The notes under the pieces: generated by a model | Databases searched by the model: none | Told to the model about the DNA's origin: nothing | Seen by the model: only the letters and a program-made list of their open reading frames with translations | NCBI GenBank assembly: GCA_037349315.1 | Contig: JBAIAC010000054.1 | Location: 5,332,001-5,396,000 of the forward strand | Length of the DNA: 64,000 nt | Direction: 5' to 3' | Source of the DNA: Chelydra serpentina | Lineage: Eukaryota; Chordata; Testudines; Chelydridae | Made by a program: the position numbers and the translations under genes | Shown here: in pieces, positions 56,401-64,000 of the stretch | Numbering within the stretch: the stretch's first letter is position 1 | Layout of the letters: every line of letters starts with the position of its first letter

Positions 56401-59400
56401 TGACGGCACAATTTACTGAAATGGAAAGTAGAAAACCTATTTTGTCATCCTTATTTAAGGCCTGTGCAAAAGAATGTATTTGTAAACAGTGATTTTCTCA
56501 CAAGGGAGATGGATCTGTGGGAGATAGATCTTGGTGAGCTATCTTAGTGATAGTTTAACATCCAGAAGCCTCAGTGGAAGGGCATTAGTTTCTAACCTTT
56601 GCATTCTGTCTCCAGATAAATAATTGCATAGATAATTGGCAACATTTTAAAGAAGCAACTTTGTTTTCCCCAGTACAAGTTCCTGGTAGTCATAGATGCC
56701 TGGTGTCCTGAATACCTAGAGATCTTGTGCTTAAAACATTAGCATGGGACTCAACAGACTTAGGTTCAATTCCAGCTCTGCCACAAACTTCCCGTGTGAC
56801 CTTGGGCACCTCACTTAATCCCTCCTTATCTCAGCACCCAATCCGAAAAATGGGGAATAATATTTCCTACTTCATAAATCTGTTGTGAGGATAGTCATTA
56901 ATGATGGTGAAGTAATGTAAGGCCATATATATACATAGATAGTATGTTGGGAAGCTGACAGGCAGTAGCTTTGATTTAAGTAGCCTTAACTAAAATCTAA
57001 AAAGTCTTATGGTGAAAGTGTGACTGATTGTATGGCCAGTAAAATAGGTGGTAATAGACTGCAGGCTTATATTGAAAGAGGTGGGTTATTGGGATACCAG
57101 GATTATTCCCTTTTGCATTATTTTAATAAAGAAGGAATGTGCTTTTACAAGACCTGCTAAACATGTAATTTCTCTGCAAAGTACTTGTCTCCTTGCATAT
57201 CCCCACATTATTGTATTGCATAGGAATTAAACTGATGCCAGGTCTAACGTCTTCCGGTGTGTATTCTTCAGTGTATTTGTAACCTCTTCAGCTTGCCCCT
57301 TAAAAATACAGGTTCCTTTTGATAGACTGAATAACAATCAAGGCAGTATGGCATACTAACTCTTTTAATCTGGTCCTTTGAGTGTGCTATTATAACTACA
57401 GTGTGTTTCCTCCAACAGTTCTCTTTTGTGCTTTGCAGAGTTTGAAGAAGCAAAGAAATGGGTGGCAACTGACTTACTGCTTGATAAGAATGTGGATGTG
57501 AACCTCTTTGAGAGCACCATTCGCATTCTGGGGGGTTTGCTGAGCGCCTACCACTTATCTGGAGATAGCCTCTTCCTGGAAAAAGCTGTAAGTGATTGAG
57601 TCTCACAGTCCCAGGTAGAATGTGTCTCTTGTGTTGGGTAAAGTGGCAGAAAGGTTCATCAGAAGGTAAACTCTGCCACGTTTTTCCTCTGTATTCCACC
57701 ATTACTGCCCTAAAGGCTTTTTGAATGTTTTCCTCATCTTTGCCTTCCTGGTGTCATTAGAGCTCTAATATCTTAGGGTTCCATTTTAATTAGAATTTCT
57801 CTTAATTCTTAATGTAAAGACTAAGATGATGCATTCAAGGATCTTTATTGTATTTTTACCCAGTAAATGTTTTTTATGGGAAGAAAGTCCTAGTCAATGA
57901 ATGGAGTAGTTACACTCAGGTTCCCTGTCTTGGGAAATACGGTGGTGTTCTCCTGCTCCCTCCCAAGTGCAGGAACAAAGGCCCTGTGCTTGCAGTAAGG
58001 ATTATCCATAATCTCAGACTGAAAACCTGTTACATGGGATGTGCAGAATGCTGTACACTACAGTTCAATGGGAACTAGGTAGAAGCTGTATGCCAGTTAC
58101 CGTGAAGTAGTGATTCTTCTTAATATTTGCCTTTGTTCCTCATAGACGGGCTAAAACTAGGCTGTTTTTGTTTGATTGCTGAGAGAAATAATAAAGAATG
58201 TTTGTGCCATGCTTTTGGGTTCTCTTTAGAAAGACATTGGGAGCAGGCTTATGCCAGCATTCAACACACCATCCAAGATACCATACTCAGATGTAAACAT
58301 TGGCCGAGGCACTGCCCACCCACCTCGTTGGACGTCTGACAGCACCGTGGCAGAGGTGACCAGTATTCAACTGGAGTTTAGGGAGCTCTCTCATCTCACT
58401 GGAGATGAGAAATTCCAGGTATGGGAGAACCAGTTGTCATCTTCTCTTCATCTCTCCACCACTACCTTTCAGCCTCCACCCCATTATTGGTGAGGTACAC
58501 TTAGATTGCATGTACTCTTTTCTCCTTCCATTCTTCTAACAGAGATCAAAAATATTTCTCACTGTGGCAGCTGGAGCAAATTTCATTGGTTGATGAAAGT
58601 AAATGCCATTGCATTGCTGATCCACCTCCTACCAAACACCATCTCTAAAACAGCTTATCTGGAGCAATTTTATGCCTAATCATGCCATACACATCACTGT
58701 TTCTGAGTAGTCACTCCACCTTTCAGTTTACTGGTGAATTCCTCGTTCTTATCTCACAGCTAAAGAGAATTAAATGACATATCCAAAGGGAAGCAGCTGG
58801 AGGTGCGGGGGGAGTCCATTACTTTTCCAGTTATTTTCTTAAAGTAATTACCACAAAGTGCATAGTCGAGGTGAATAATTGCTCCTTTCATCAGAAGGCA
58901 CTTACAAGAAAAATGGTTGTTTTTGATATGCTTATGGTATCTTTTGTGTTGTCTGAGACTAGATTACCTATAACTGGCTTTTCAAAACACCAGGCTATAG
59001 ATAAACTAGATAGACTTGTCCTCTTAGCACCTCCTACAGAATGTAAATACTTAGATATCCCTACATTAATGCTAGTGTTGAAAGCAACTGAACTCCCTTC
59101 CTAAGCTGCAGAGTGCTTATCAGCTGACTCAAATTCCAGTTATGGGCATTGTGTGAAGGTTGTATTTGGGAGAAAATAAGCCAAAGTACTAACAGTTTCA
59201 AAGGCAGTGGGTGGTGTATTCTTTTTGTTTGGAGGTGATTTTGTATAGTGCCCCAAATCAGTTTATACATAAGGCCCTACTTCATTCCTAATATTGTGGA
59301 TCCCGCAAAAGTGGCTTCCACAGCAATTTTGATTTTTAAAAATTTGTTTACTTTGCACAATCCACATTTCATGTACATTTTGAGTATGCAATTAGTACGG

Positions 59401-61970
59401 CCCTAATATTCAATGCCTTTAAAATGTAAAAGGCTAAAGTGACTGGACTCGATTTCTACAGCAGTTGTGTTAAGACTTTGAGTCTTTTGAATTTTATATT
59501 GTACCAGTCACTTTTTTTTTTTTTTTTTTTAATGAATGTAAGATAGTTGCAGCAAAATGTCTGGTTATCAAAAAAAATTAGCAGGCATAACATAATACTT
59601 GAGTGTTTATATTATTCCTGCAAATTTTTCTTAAACACATAGGTCTATTCTGGCTTTTCCAAACCACTGCTGTTAATGAAGGTCTATTATTACTTTTCTG
59701 CTATTTTTTTTCCATGTCTTGTCCGCAACTCCTGCAATTATTTGAAGATCATCCAATGATTCAAGTAGGGCCTTATTTATACAGTTATTTTTAGGAACTA
59801 TAGCTGTACATTATGTATATGCAGTAGTCCTTAGCTGTACTCGTGTCATGAAAATCTCACTTAAAAAAAAAAAGTTAGCATCATTACCAGCTTGAGTTGA
59901 GCTATAGTATTATTGAGAAATATATCATATTATTGAGAAAATATCTCCTCCAGAACAGACACTGTTGGAGGTGTTGCAGGCCACTTAACCTAACGTTAGT
60001 ATCATCCCAATGTTCTGTCAGTCGGTGTTTGAATCTGACTTCTAAACTACCGAGGGACCTGGACTCACCACCATCGCTGATTCTAGCTTGAGAGAGTTGT
60101 ATTACTGAAAAGGAAAGCTGATTAAAAAAAATCTTTATTCCCAGCTCAGATTTGCTGTAGTTTCTCTGAAGCCATACGCAGCAACTGTATTGGAAAAAGG
60201 AAAAAATCCCACAACTGTTGACTGCTCCTGGACATTTAAGTAACATCGAGCTGTGTAGTTGCATTGTCTCATTCAATGTGTATTTTTTCAATATGTTTTT
60301 TCTGTAGAAAGCAGTAGATGCGGTGATGAAGCATGTACACGCTCTCTCAGGGAAGAATGATGGGCTGGTGCCCATGTTCATAAACACCAACAGTGGGCAG
60401 TTCACTCACCTGGGTGTCTACACTCTGGGAGCCAGAGCTGACAGCTACTATGAGTATTTGCTCAAGCAATGGATCCAGGGTGGGAAGAAAGAAAATGAGT
60501 AAGTTCTCCCCACTTCCTGTATCAGTTTAAGAATGATGTAAGCTATAATAAGACTTGCTGCCCTAGTTGGCAGTTTAGAAGGATGAGTATCTTATGCAGA
60601 TTCTGATGTGAGCGTACTTGTGAGTAGTTTAAAAAAAACCCCAACAACAAGCAAACAAACGAAAACAAGCTGGGTCAGCAGACCTATTGGTAACTGCACA
60701 ACAATGTGGGGATCAGACTTCACCTTGCAACTCTGCTTCCCCCCTACACAGGGTGTTGAGGCTTGTGATTGTTACAGATGTGGGAGGGATTTAAATTGTT
60801 TGCAGCAGGTTCTGTTGCATAAATAAAATGTTATTGCTCTGTAGGACACATCACTTTTATTCTGTATCTCTGAAAGTGGCCAGCCATTTTGCAGGCTCCG
60901 TTAGAGAGGGATTAGTGAGGAACCTGCTGGAGGGCAGGTACCACGTTCGTGATTATCCCCTTTCTAGTCCAGTTACAGGACTTAAATTTGAATCTGGTGC
61001 CTTGGATTCCAGTATGTTTCTCTTGTCTGGCCTGAATAACTGGGAAGCACCTTGTTTTGGGATGAGAGGGCTTGGAAGGGTTTGTAGGACTAGGGAGGTG
61101 TTATTGTGTGGGGGGGGAAAGGCGCGCGCGTGCTCTCTCTTTTGCACCCATCCTTAAATATTAACCGTACACAAGAACAGCTATACTGGGTCAGACCAAA
61201 GGTCCATCTAGCCCAGTATCCTGACTTCCCACAGTGGCCAATGCCAGGTGCCCTAGAGGGAATGACCAGAACAGGGAATCATCAAGTGATCCATCCCCTG
61301 TCACCCATTCCCAGCTTCTGGTAAACAGATGCTAGGGACACCTTGCCTTTAGGGGGTGTCCTGCAGATAATGGTTGAGGAATATCTTTAGGGAAAACTTG
61401 CATGACTTCTGTCAATGCTGTACCTGTTGTATAGATGCAGAAATTCAGTCTCGATTGGTCCTGAATCCAGCACCTTTCACAAGCATTAAAATTCACAGAG
61501 CACTTCTTTACTTTTTAAAATTGTTTTAATTATCATGCTATTCTCAGAAATCAATATATGTATATATTTAAGTGTTTTTCTCCTACACACCCTTGAAAGA
61601 CACCAAAGATGATTAGATATACTGCAGATACATGCTAGATGCATTTTGTATAAGCATGATTACTTGGATTTTTCTTAATGCTTTATATTTGACTAAATAT
61701 CTTTACTGCCTATTGAAATAAAATTGCAAGTTTTTACTCTACAAAAAGTGTGGCCTTTCAGATGCATGCACTGTATCTCAAGTATGGTTGGATAAATCTA
61801 CTTTAAAATGCGTATATTGGGGCCAACTGGGAATGGTTTTAATTCACAGACTGTTGGAAGATTACATGAGAGCTATAGAGGGGGTGAAAAAGCATCTACT
61901 TCGGACATCACAACCCAAGAAGCTTACTTTTGTAGGTGAACTTGCTCACGGCCATTTCAGTGCCAAGATG
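44340..61970 (+). CDS. MAN1B1: ER mannosyl-oligosaccharide 1,2-alpha-mannosidase, exons 1-10 (3' part off window)
   Basis: Coding exons 44340-44462, 46799-46907, 47664-47791, 49335-49495, 51722-51831, 53864-54049, 57439-57587, 58230-58418, 60308-60498 and 61850-61970 join in frame to 489 codons. This GH47, Ca-dependent, type II membrane enzyme trims Man9GlcNAc2 to the Man8B form and times ER-associated degradation. Seen: a basic cytosolic tail ([15 protein letters not shown]), one membrane helix at residues 52-70 ([19 protein letters not shown]), a Lys/Glu/Pro-rich stem to about 210, then the catalytic domain ([48 protein letters not shown]). E297 and D430 correspond to human E330 and D463 with a constant offset of 33. 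The third acidic residue (human E599) and the Ca-binding end lie beyond the window. The start is at human M34-like MYPPPP, so the N-terminus is shorter. Confidence 0.95.
44455..44635 (+). repeat. Degenerate repeat of the exon 1 donor
   Basis: TGCTGGAGGGTGAGGGA at the exon 1/intron 1 border is echoed by TGCTGAAGGGTGAGGGG (44514), TGCTGGAAGGGGAGGGG (44552) and TGCTGGAGGGG...GGAGGGTGAGGGG (44602-44632), spaced by about 40-60 bp. Confidence 0.7.
44636..45410. other. MAN1B1 intron 1, G-rich
   Basis: Long purine/G-rich stretches without exon homology; open frames on both strands are composition effects. Confidence 0.45.
45419..45651. mobile_element. hAT nonautonomous element
   Basis: Ends CAGTGGTCCCCAAATTTT and CACAGTTTGGGGACCTCTG; flanks CTTTACAG (45411-45418) and CTGTACAG (45652-45659) agree at 7 of 8. 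233 bp. Confidence 0.82.
45660..46790. other. MAN1B1 intron 1, nothing recognised
   Basis: AT-rich intron sequence; no exon or named repeat. Confidence 0.4.
46799..46907 (+). CDS. MAN1B1: MAN1B1 coding exon 2 (membrane helix)
   Basis: Residues 42-77 plus one base: [10 protein letters not shown] then the hydrophobic helix and TNMGEQWK. Acceptor CTCAAAG|A, donor GAAAA|GTACGT. Confidence 0.94.
47664..47791 (+). CDS. MAN1B1: MAN1B1 coding exon 3 (stem)
   Basis: Residues 78-120: [20 protein letters not shown] then [20 protein letters not shown]. Acceptor ATACAG|G, donor CTCAG|GTATTG. Confidence 0.93.
48973..49081 (+). mobile_element. Penelope-like insertion D with 13 bp duplication
   Basis: Flanked by CGCAAGGAGCTAT at 48960-48972 and 49082-49094. 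Shares over 80 bp nearly unchanged with copy A (21640-21735), including GACCCACGAAAGCTTATGCT and the 3' end GGACCCTTTGT. Its 5' end is at a different point, as expected for 5' truncation. Confidence 0.75.
49335..49495 (+). CDS. MAN1B1: MAN1B1 coding exon 4 (stem)
   Basis: Residues 121-173 plus two bases: [20 protein letters not shown] ... EKTEKSII. Acceptor TTTCTTAG|A, donor ATTAG|GTAGGT. Confidence 0.93.
49880..50420. repeat. Two MITE-like inverted-repeat segments in intron 4
   Basis: About 49898-50010: ATAAAGGTGCCTTATATTGG pairs with TATTGGTATAAAGCACCTTTAT in reverse. About 50165-50415: ATGTTTACACTAGATATAAT to AACTTCAGTGTGGGTCTGTA, with GTAGCAATGG/CCATTGCTAC internal inverted words. Noncoding. 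Confidence 0.5.
51094..51583. mobile_element. Penelope-like insertion C, giant hairpin, 12 bp duplication
   Basis: A 490 bp insertion flanked by ATTTAGTTCCCT at 51082-51093 and 51584-51595. Left arm 51094-51306 and right arm 51332-51550 are reverse complements with few mismatches around a 25 nt loop. The right end carries an extra GGATACAGACTAACATGGCT tail. It shares AAGCTTATGC and AAGGTGCCACCGGACTCCTC with the other copies. Confidence 0.85.
51722..51831 (+). CDS. MAN1B1: MAN1B1 coding exon 5 (stem)
   Basis: Residues 174 (last base) to 210 plus one base: [20 protein letters not shown] ... EVEDQKEP. Acceptor TTGCAG|T, donor GCCAG|GTAATA. It lies 127 bp after the Penelope-like palindrome. Confidence 0.93.
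51840..53206. other. MAN1B1 intron 5, nothing recognised
   Basis: No exon-like homology or clear repeat. Confidence 0.4.
53211..53547. mobile_element. TTAA-flanked MITE
   Basis: GGTTGCCA at the left and TGGCAACC at the right are inverted ends, each side flanked by TTAA (53207-53210, 53548-53551). The wider palindrome ATTATTAAGGTTGCCA is perfect over 16 bp. 337 bp, noncoding; a piggyBac-type or Chompy-like MITE is likely. Confidence 0.75.
53864..54049 (+). CDS. MAN1B1: MAN1B1 coding exon 6
   Basis: Residues 211-272 plus one base: [20 protein letters not shown] ... [19 protein letters not shown]. Start of the GH47 domain. Acceptor TTCACAG|T, donor AGAAG|GTAATT. Confidence 0.95.
54739..55421. 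mobile_element. hAT (Charlie-like ends) nonautonomous element, exact 8 bp duplication
   Basis: Ends CAGTGGTTTTCAAACT and AGTTTGAAAACCACTG. GATTAAGG flanks both sides exactly (54731-54738, 55422-55429). 683 bp, GC- and C-rich interior with CCCTGAGTCC/CCCCAGAGCC words, no transposase. Confidence 0.92.
55430..56690. other. MAN1B1 intron 6, nothing recognised
   Basis: AT-rich intron with no exon homology. Confidence 0.4.
56735..56960 (+). repeat. MIR SINE
   Basis: TTAGGTTCAATTCCAGCTCT, TGTGACCTTGGGCACCTCAC and CTGTTGTGAGGATAGTCATT follow the MIR order on the + strand. Confidence 0.8.
57439..57587 (+). CDS. MAN1B1: MAN1B1 coding exon 7 (catalytic Glu)
   Basis: Residues 273 to 322: [20 protein letters not shown] ... 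[19 protein letters not shown]297 aligns with the human catalytic acid E330 and R301 with R334. Acceptor TTTGCAG|A, donor AGCT|GTAAGT. Confidence 0.96.
58230..58418 (+). CDS. MAN1B1: MAN1B1 coding exon 8
   Basis: Residues 323-385: [20 protein letters not shown] ... [20 protein letters not shown] ... TGDEKFQ. Acceptor TCTTTAG|A, donor CCAG|GTATGG. Confidence 0.96.
58500..60300. other. MAN1B1 intron 8, nothing recognised
   Basis: AT-rich; a T run of about 20 lies at 59512-59531. No exon or named repeat. Confidence 0.45.
60308..60498 (+). CDS. MAN1B1: MAN1B1 coding exon 9 (catalytic Asp)
   Basis: Residues 386-448 plus two bases: [20 protein letters not shown] ... [21 protein letters not shown]430 aligns with human D463. 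Acceptor TCTGTAG|A, donor AATGA|GTAAGT. Confidence 0.96.
61166..61350 (-). repeat. CR1 3' UTR fragment, antisense
   Basis: ACTGGGTCAGACCAAAGGTC, GTGGCCAATGCCAGGTGCCC and GATCCATCCCCTGTCACCCA are the standard CR1 3' UTR phrases in reverse. Confidence 0.8.
61850..61970 (+). CDS. MAN1B1: MAN1B1 coding exon 10
   Basis: Residues 449-489: [20 protein letters not shown] then [17 protein letters not shown]. Acceptor TTCACAG|A, donor AGATG|GTAAGC. The next exon (human DHLVCFLPG) is not found before the window ends. Confidence 0.95.
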
Positions 61971-62559
61971 GTAAGCACTGTACCTGAATTTTTTCAATGG
62001 CTCTTATGAATACTGTTGCATTCCCCCTGAGCTGTCTGCAGTTTCGTAGGGGAGGGATCTTGAGTGCGGTAGTTATAATAGCTATTTGATCAAATGTGTC
62101 TTCTATGTGTGTGAAGCAAAGGTTTTGATAGTGGCTGCTGGAAGATCCCAAAAATGAAAACTGTCAGGGACCCTTGCAATCTGCAGATGCCTTGTGCATT
62201 TAGATTACACTATGATAGCCTGTGAAGGGTGGTGGTTTTGTTTGGCTTTCTGTCTGTTTGTTCTGTGGGCGGGTGCTATCTTAGTTTAAAAGAATGCTGG
62301 GTTCAGGTCACTAGTGACAGTATTGTGTAGCTAGGTTACAGGTAACAGTCCCTGCTGTGGACAGAGGCCCTTTCTTAGGTTTTTGTTTGCTGATCTGAAT
62401 CTCCCTGTGAGTTTCCACTTGTGTTTCTGCAGTAGTAAACACATTCAGTGCAATCATTTGTTACATCATTTCGGCATTTGAAACACTGAGTGCCTGTTTT
62501 GTGTATTATTCACATTTTCTACAATGCAAAAATACAAGGAAGTAAATGATCTAGTTAGT

Positions 62560-62785
62560 AGTTAAAGCATTAGTGTGGAAATCAGATGATTTGGAAGTTC
62601 TGTTATTGGCTCTGCCACAAACCTACTGTGTGACCTTGGGCAGATTACTCCATCTCTTATTTCCTGCCTTTTAGGTGGCAAATATTTGATGCAGGAATTA
62701 CTGAGTGAAATTCTGTGCCTGTGTTATACCAGAAGTCAGATTAGATTATCATAATGGACCCTTTTGGCTTTAAAAATCTATGAAT
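62560..62785 (+). repeat. MIR fragment then CR1-like 3' end
   Basis: GGCTCTGCCACAAACCTACT and GTGTGACCTTGGGCAGATTA are MIR. AGTCAGATTAGATTATCATA with TTTGGCTTTAAAAATCTATG (62737-62780) is the CR1-type 3' end. Confidence 0.6.
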
Positions 62786-63365
62786 TAACACTCCTTTTGA
62801 AAAGTACTTGGAGTGCTTTCTGTGTAAAACAGTATATAAATGAAAGTGACAAATATTTGTAAGTGAGCAGTGCATTACTAATGTAAATCTGTCACCTTAA
62901 CACTACATGTATGAGTATGTTTAATTCAGTCCCTGCAGGGCAGAGACTTTTACAGCATTTCATTTATCATCTCTGCTTGAAGGGTATGACTGGAACCTCG
63001 CCATACCTGACGAGTTGAAAAGATGTTGATGTTGTTACTTCAGTCTCTCTACACTGATATTACCAGCAATATTAACCACTGCCTGTTGAATTGGACGGGG
63101 ACCTTGAGAGCTTTGTACAGAGGTTCTCTATGAGCACTACGAGATTGGCAGGTGGTGGTGGCAGTGGGTGTCTGATAATCCCTTTAGGATTTTGGAATGA
63201 TAGAAATGAATAAAACTCCAAATGTAATCTGTAGTCCTGTTGTTCACAATATCAGTAGTGCATTAGCCTTACTGGAAGGGACTGTTAATCTTACTTTAAA
63301 CTGAATTTCAGTGGAGGTGAGTACTGAGAATTGTATGTGACATAGGTTGCCAACTTGTTTGTGTA

Positions 63366-64000
63366 CAGACGCTCCCCGACTTACGCAATCGTTCCGTTCC
63401 GGAAAGCCTTGCGAAACTTAAATTTTACGTAAGTCGGAAACGTATTGTGCAAGCATAAAAACCAAACAATTACAACAAAAAGATTGCATTTACCTTAATC
63501 CTATTGTTATCCTGGCACACTAAAGGCTGCATTTTGGTGGTGGATGACAATGGGCTTAATTTGTAGATGAGGAGGAGACAGGCATTACATCATTGGGGTC
63601 GTCAGAGGGGGCTTTGGAGGTGGAAGGCTGTGGAGATGTGGACGTTGCAGGCCTTTCAACCTTCCTTACAAACTTATTGAGAGATGACTGGATAGTGGCC
63701 TTTTTCTTCTCTTCATATATCTGTCTATAACAGGCCAGCGTTTCGTCAATGCCTCTGTTCACTTTCAAGAATCGTGAGGAATTGGGGTCCATCTTCTCGA
63801 ACCTTGCCATTGCAGTCAGTCTCACGAAATGCAAGTGCCATCTCCTTAGTGTTGAAGTGTCGTGGCTCTTCTACTTCTTCCTCAGCTTCAGTCTGCTCTT
63901 TTACTTTTGCTGCTTCTAATTCTGTGAGCTCCTCATTTGATAATTCAGCTCCATGGGATTCGATAAGCTCATCCACATCGCCAACATCAACCTCTAGCTC
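63366..64000 (-). mobile_element. Tigger/pogo-like DNA transposon, transposase 3' part
   Basis: The element starts after TA with CAGACGCTCCCCGACTTACG, a Tigger-style terminal repeat, and is open at the window end. On the minus strand two frames encode the C-terminal end of a pogo/Tigger transposase. 63746-63976 has ELSNEELTELEAAKVKEQTE, an acidic run and FNTKEMALAF. 63556-63834 has FEKMDPNSSRFLKVNRGIDE, then LACYRQIYEEKKKATIQSSL. The reading switches frame near 63800-63815, so this copy is broken. The DDE core would lie to the right. It is antisense in a MAN1B1 intron. Confidence 0.82.

Overview
This is vertebrate nuclear DNA, most likely from a turtle. The evidence is a dense load of CR1 LINE fragments, several families of short hAT-type and TA/TTAA-flanked elements, tRNA-derived SINEs, old MIR copies, a DIRS-type relic, and Penelope-like insertions. 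These surround two spliced genes whose order matches the UAP1L1-MAN1B1 neighbourhood of human 9q34.3. The species call rests on repeat style from memory, not on a search.

Layout. Positions 1-13 kb are intergenic and repeat-rich. They hold two U1 snRNA genes on the + strand (4177-4340 and 7371-7534). The two are identical over all 164 nt, and each keeps a full snRNA promoter: variant octamer plus Staf/ZNF143-like distal element, PSE at -60 to -41, and a 3' box. They sit inside a direct segmental duplication (about 3536-4967 and 6785-8062).

Positions 13.3-36.1 kb hold UAP1L1, complete on the + strand in nine coding exons (505 aa). It is a UDP-N-acetylhexosamine pyrophosphorylase-family protein. 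All intron phases close and the exons read through without a stop. Its 3' UTR probably runs on for some kilobases.

Positions 39-44 kb are a repeat-rich spacer with a hAT element and a decayed DIRS-type retroelement.

Positions 44.3-64 kb hold MAN1B1 (ER alpha-1,2-mannosidase, GH47) on the + strand. Its first ten coding exons (489 codons) are present. The C-terminal part lies beyond the window. The right edge is occupied by a Tigger/pogo-like DNA transposon lying antisense in the next MAN1B1 intron.

The two proteins act in linked areas of glycobiology: UDP-GlcNAc supply, and trimming of N-glycans for ER quality control. They are independent genes, each with its own GC-rich promoter.

The most notable non-genic signals are the U1 pair and a family of four Penelope-like insertions, each with a 12-13 bp target-site duplication. 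Two of these fold into long hairpins and several carry a hammerhead-ribozyme-like core. Several short elements also have exact target-site duplications. No CRISPR, prokaryotic or plasmid features were seen.
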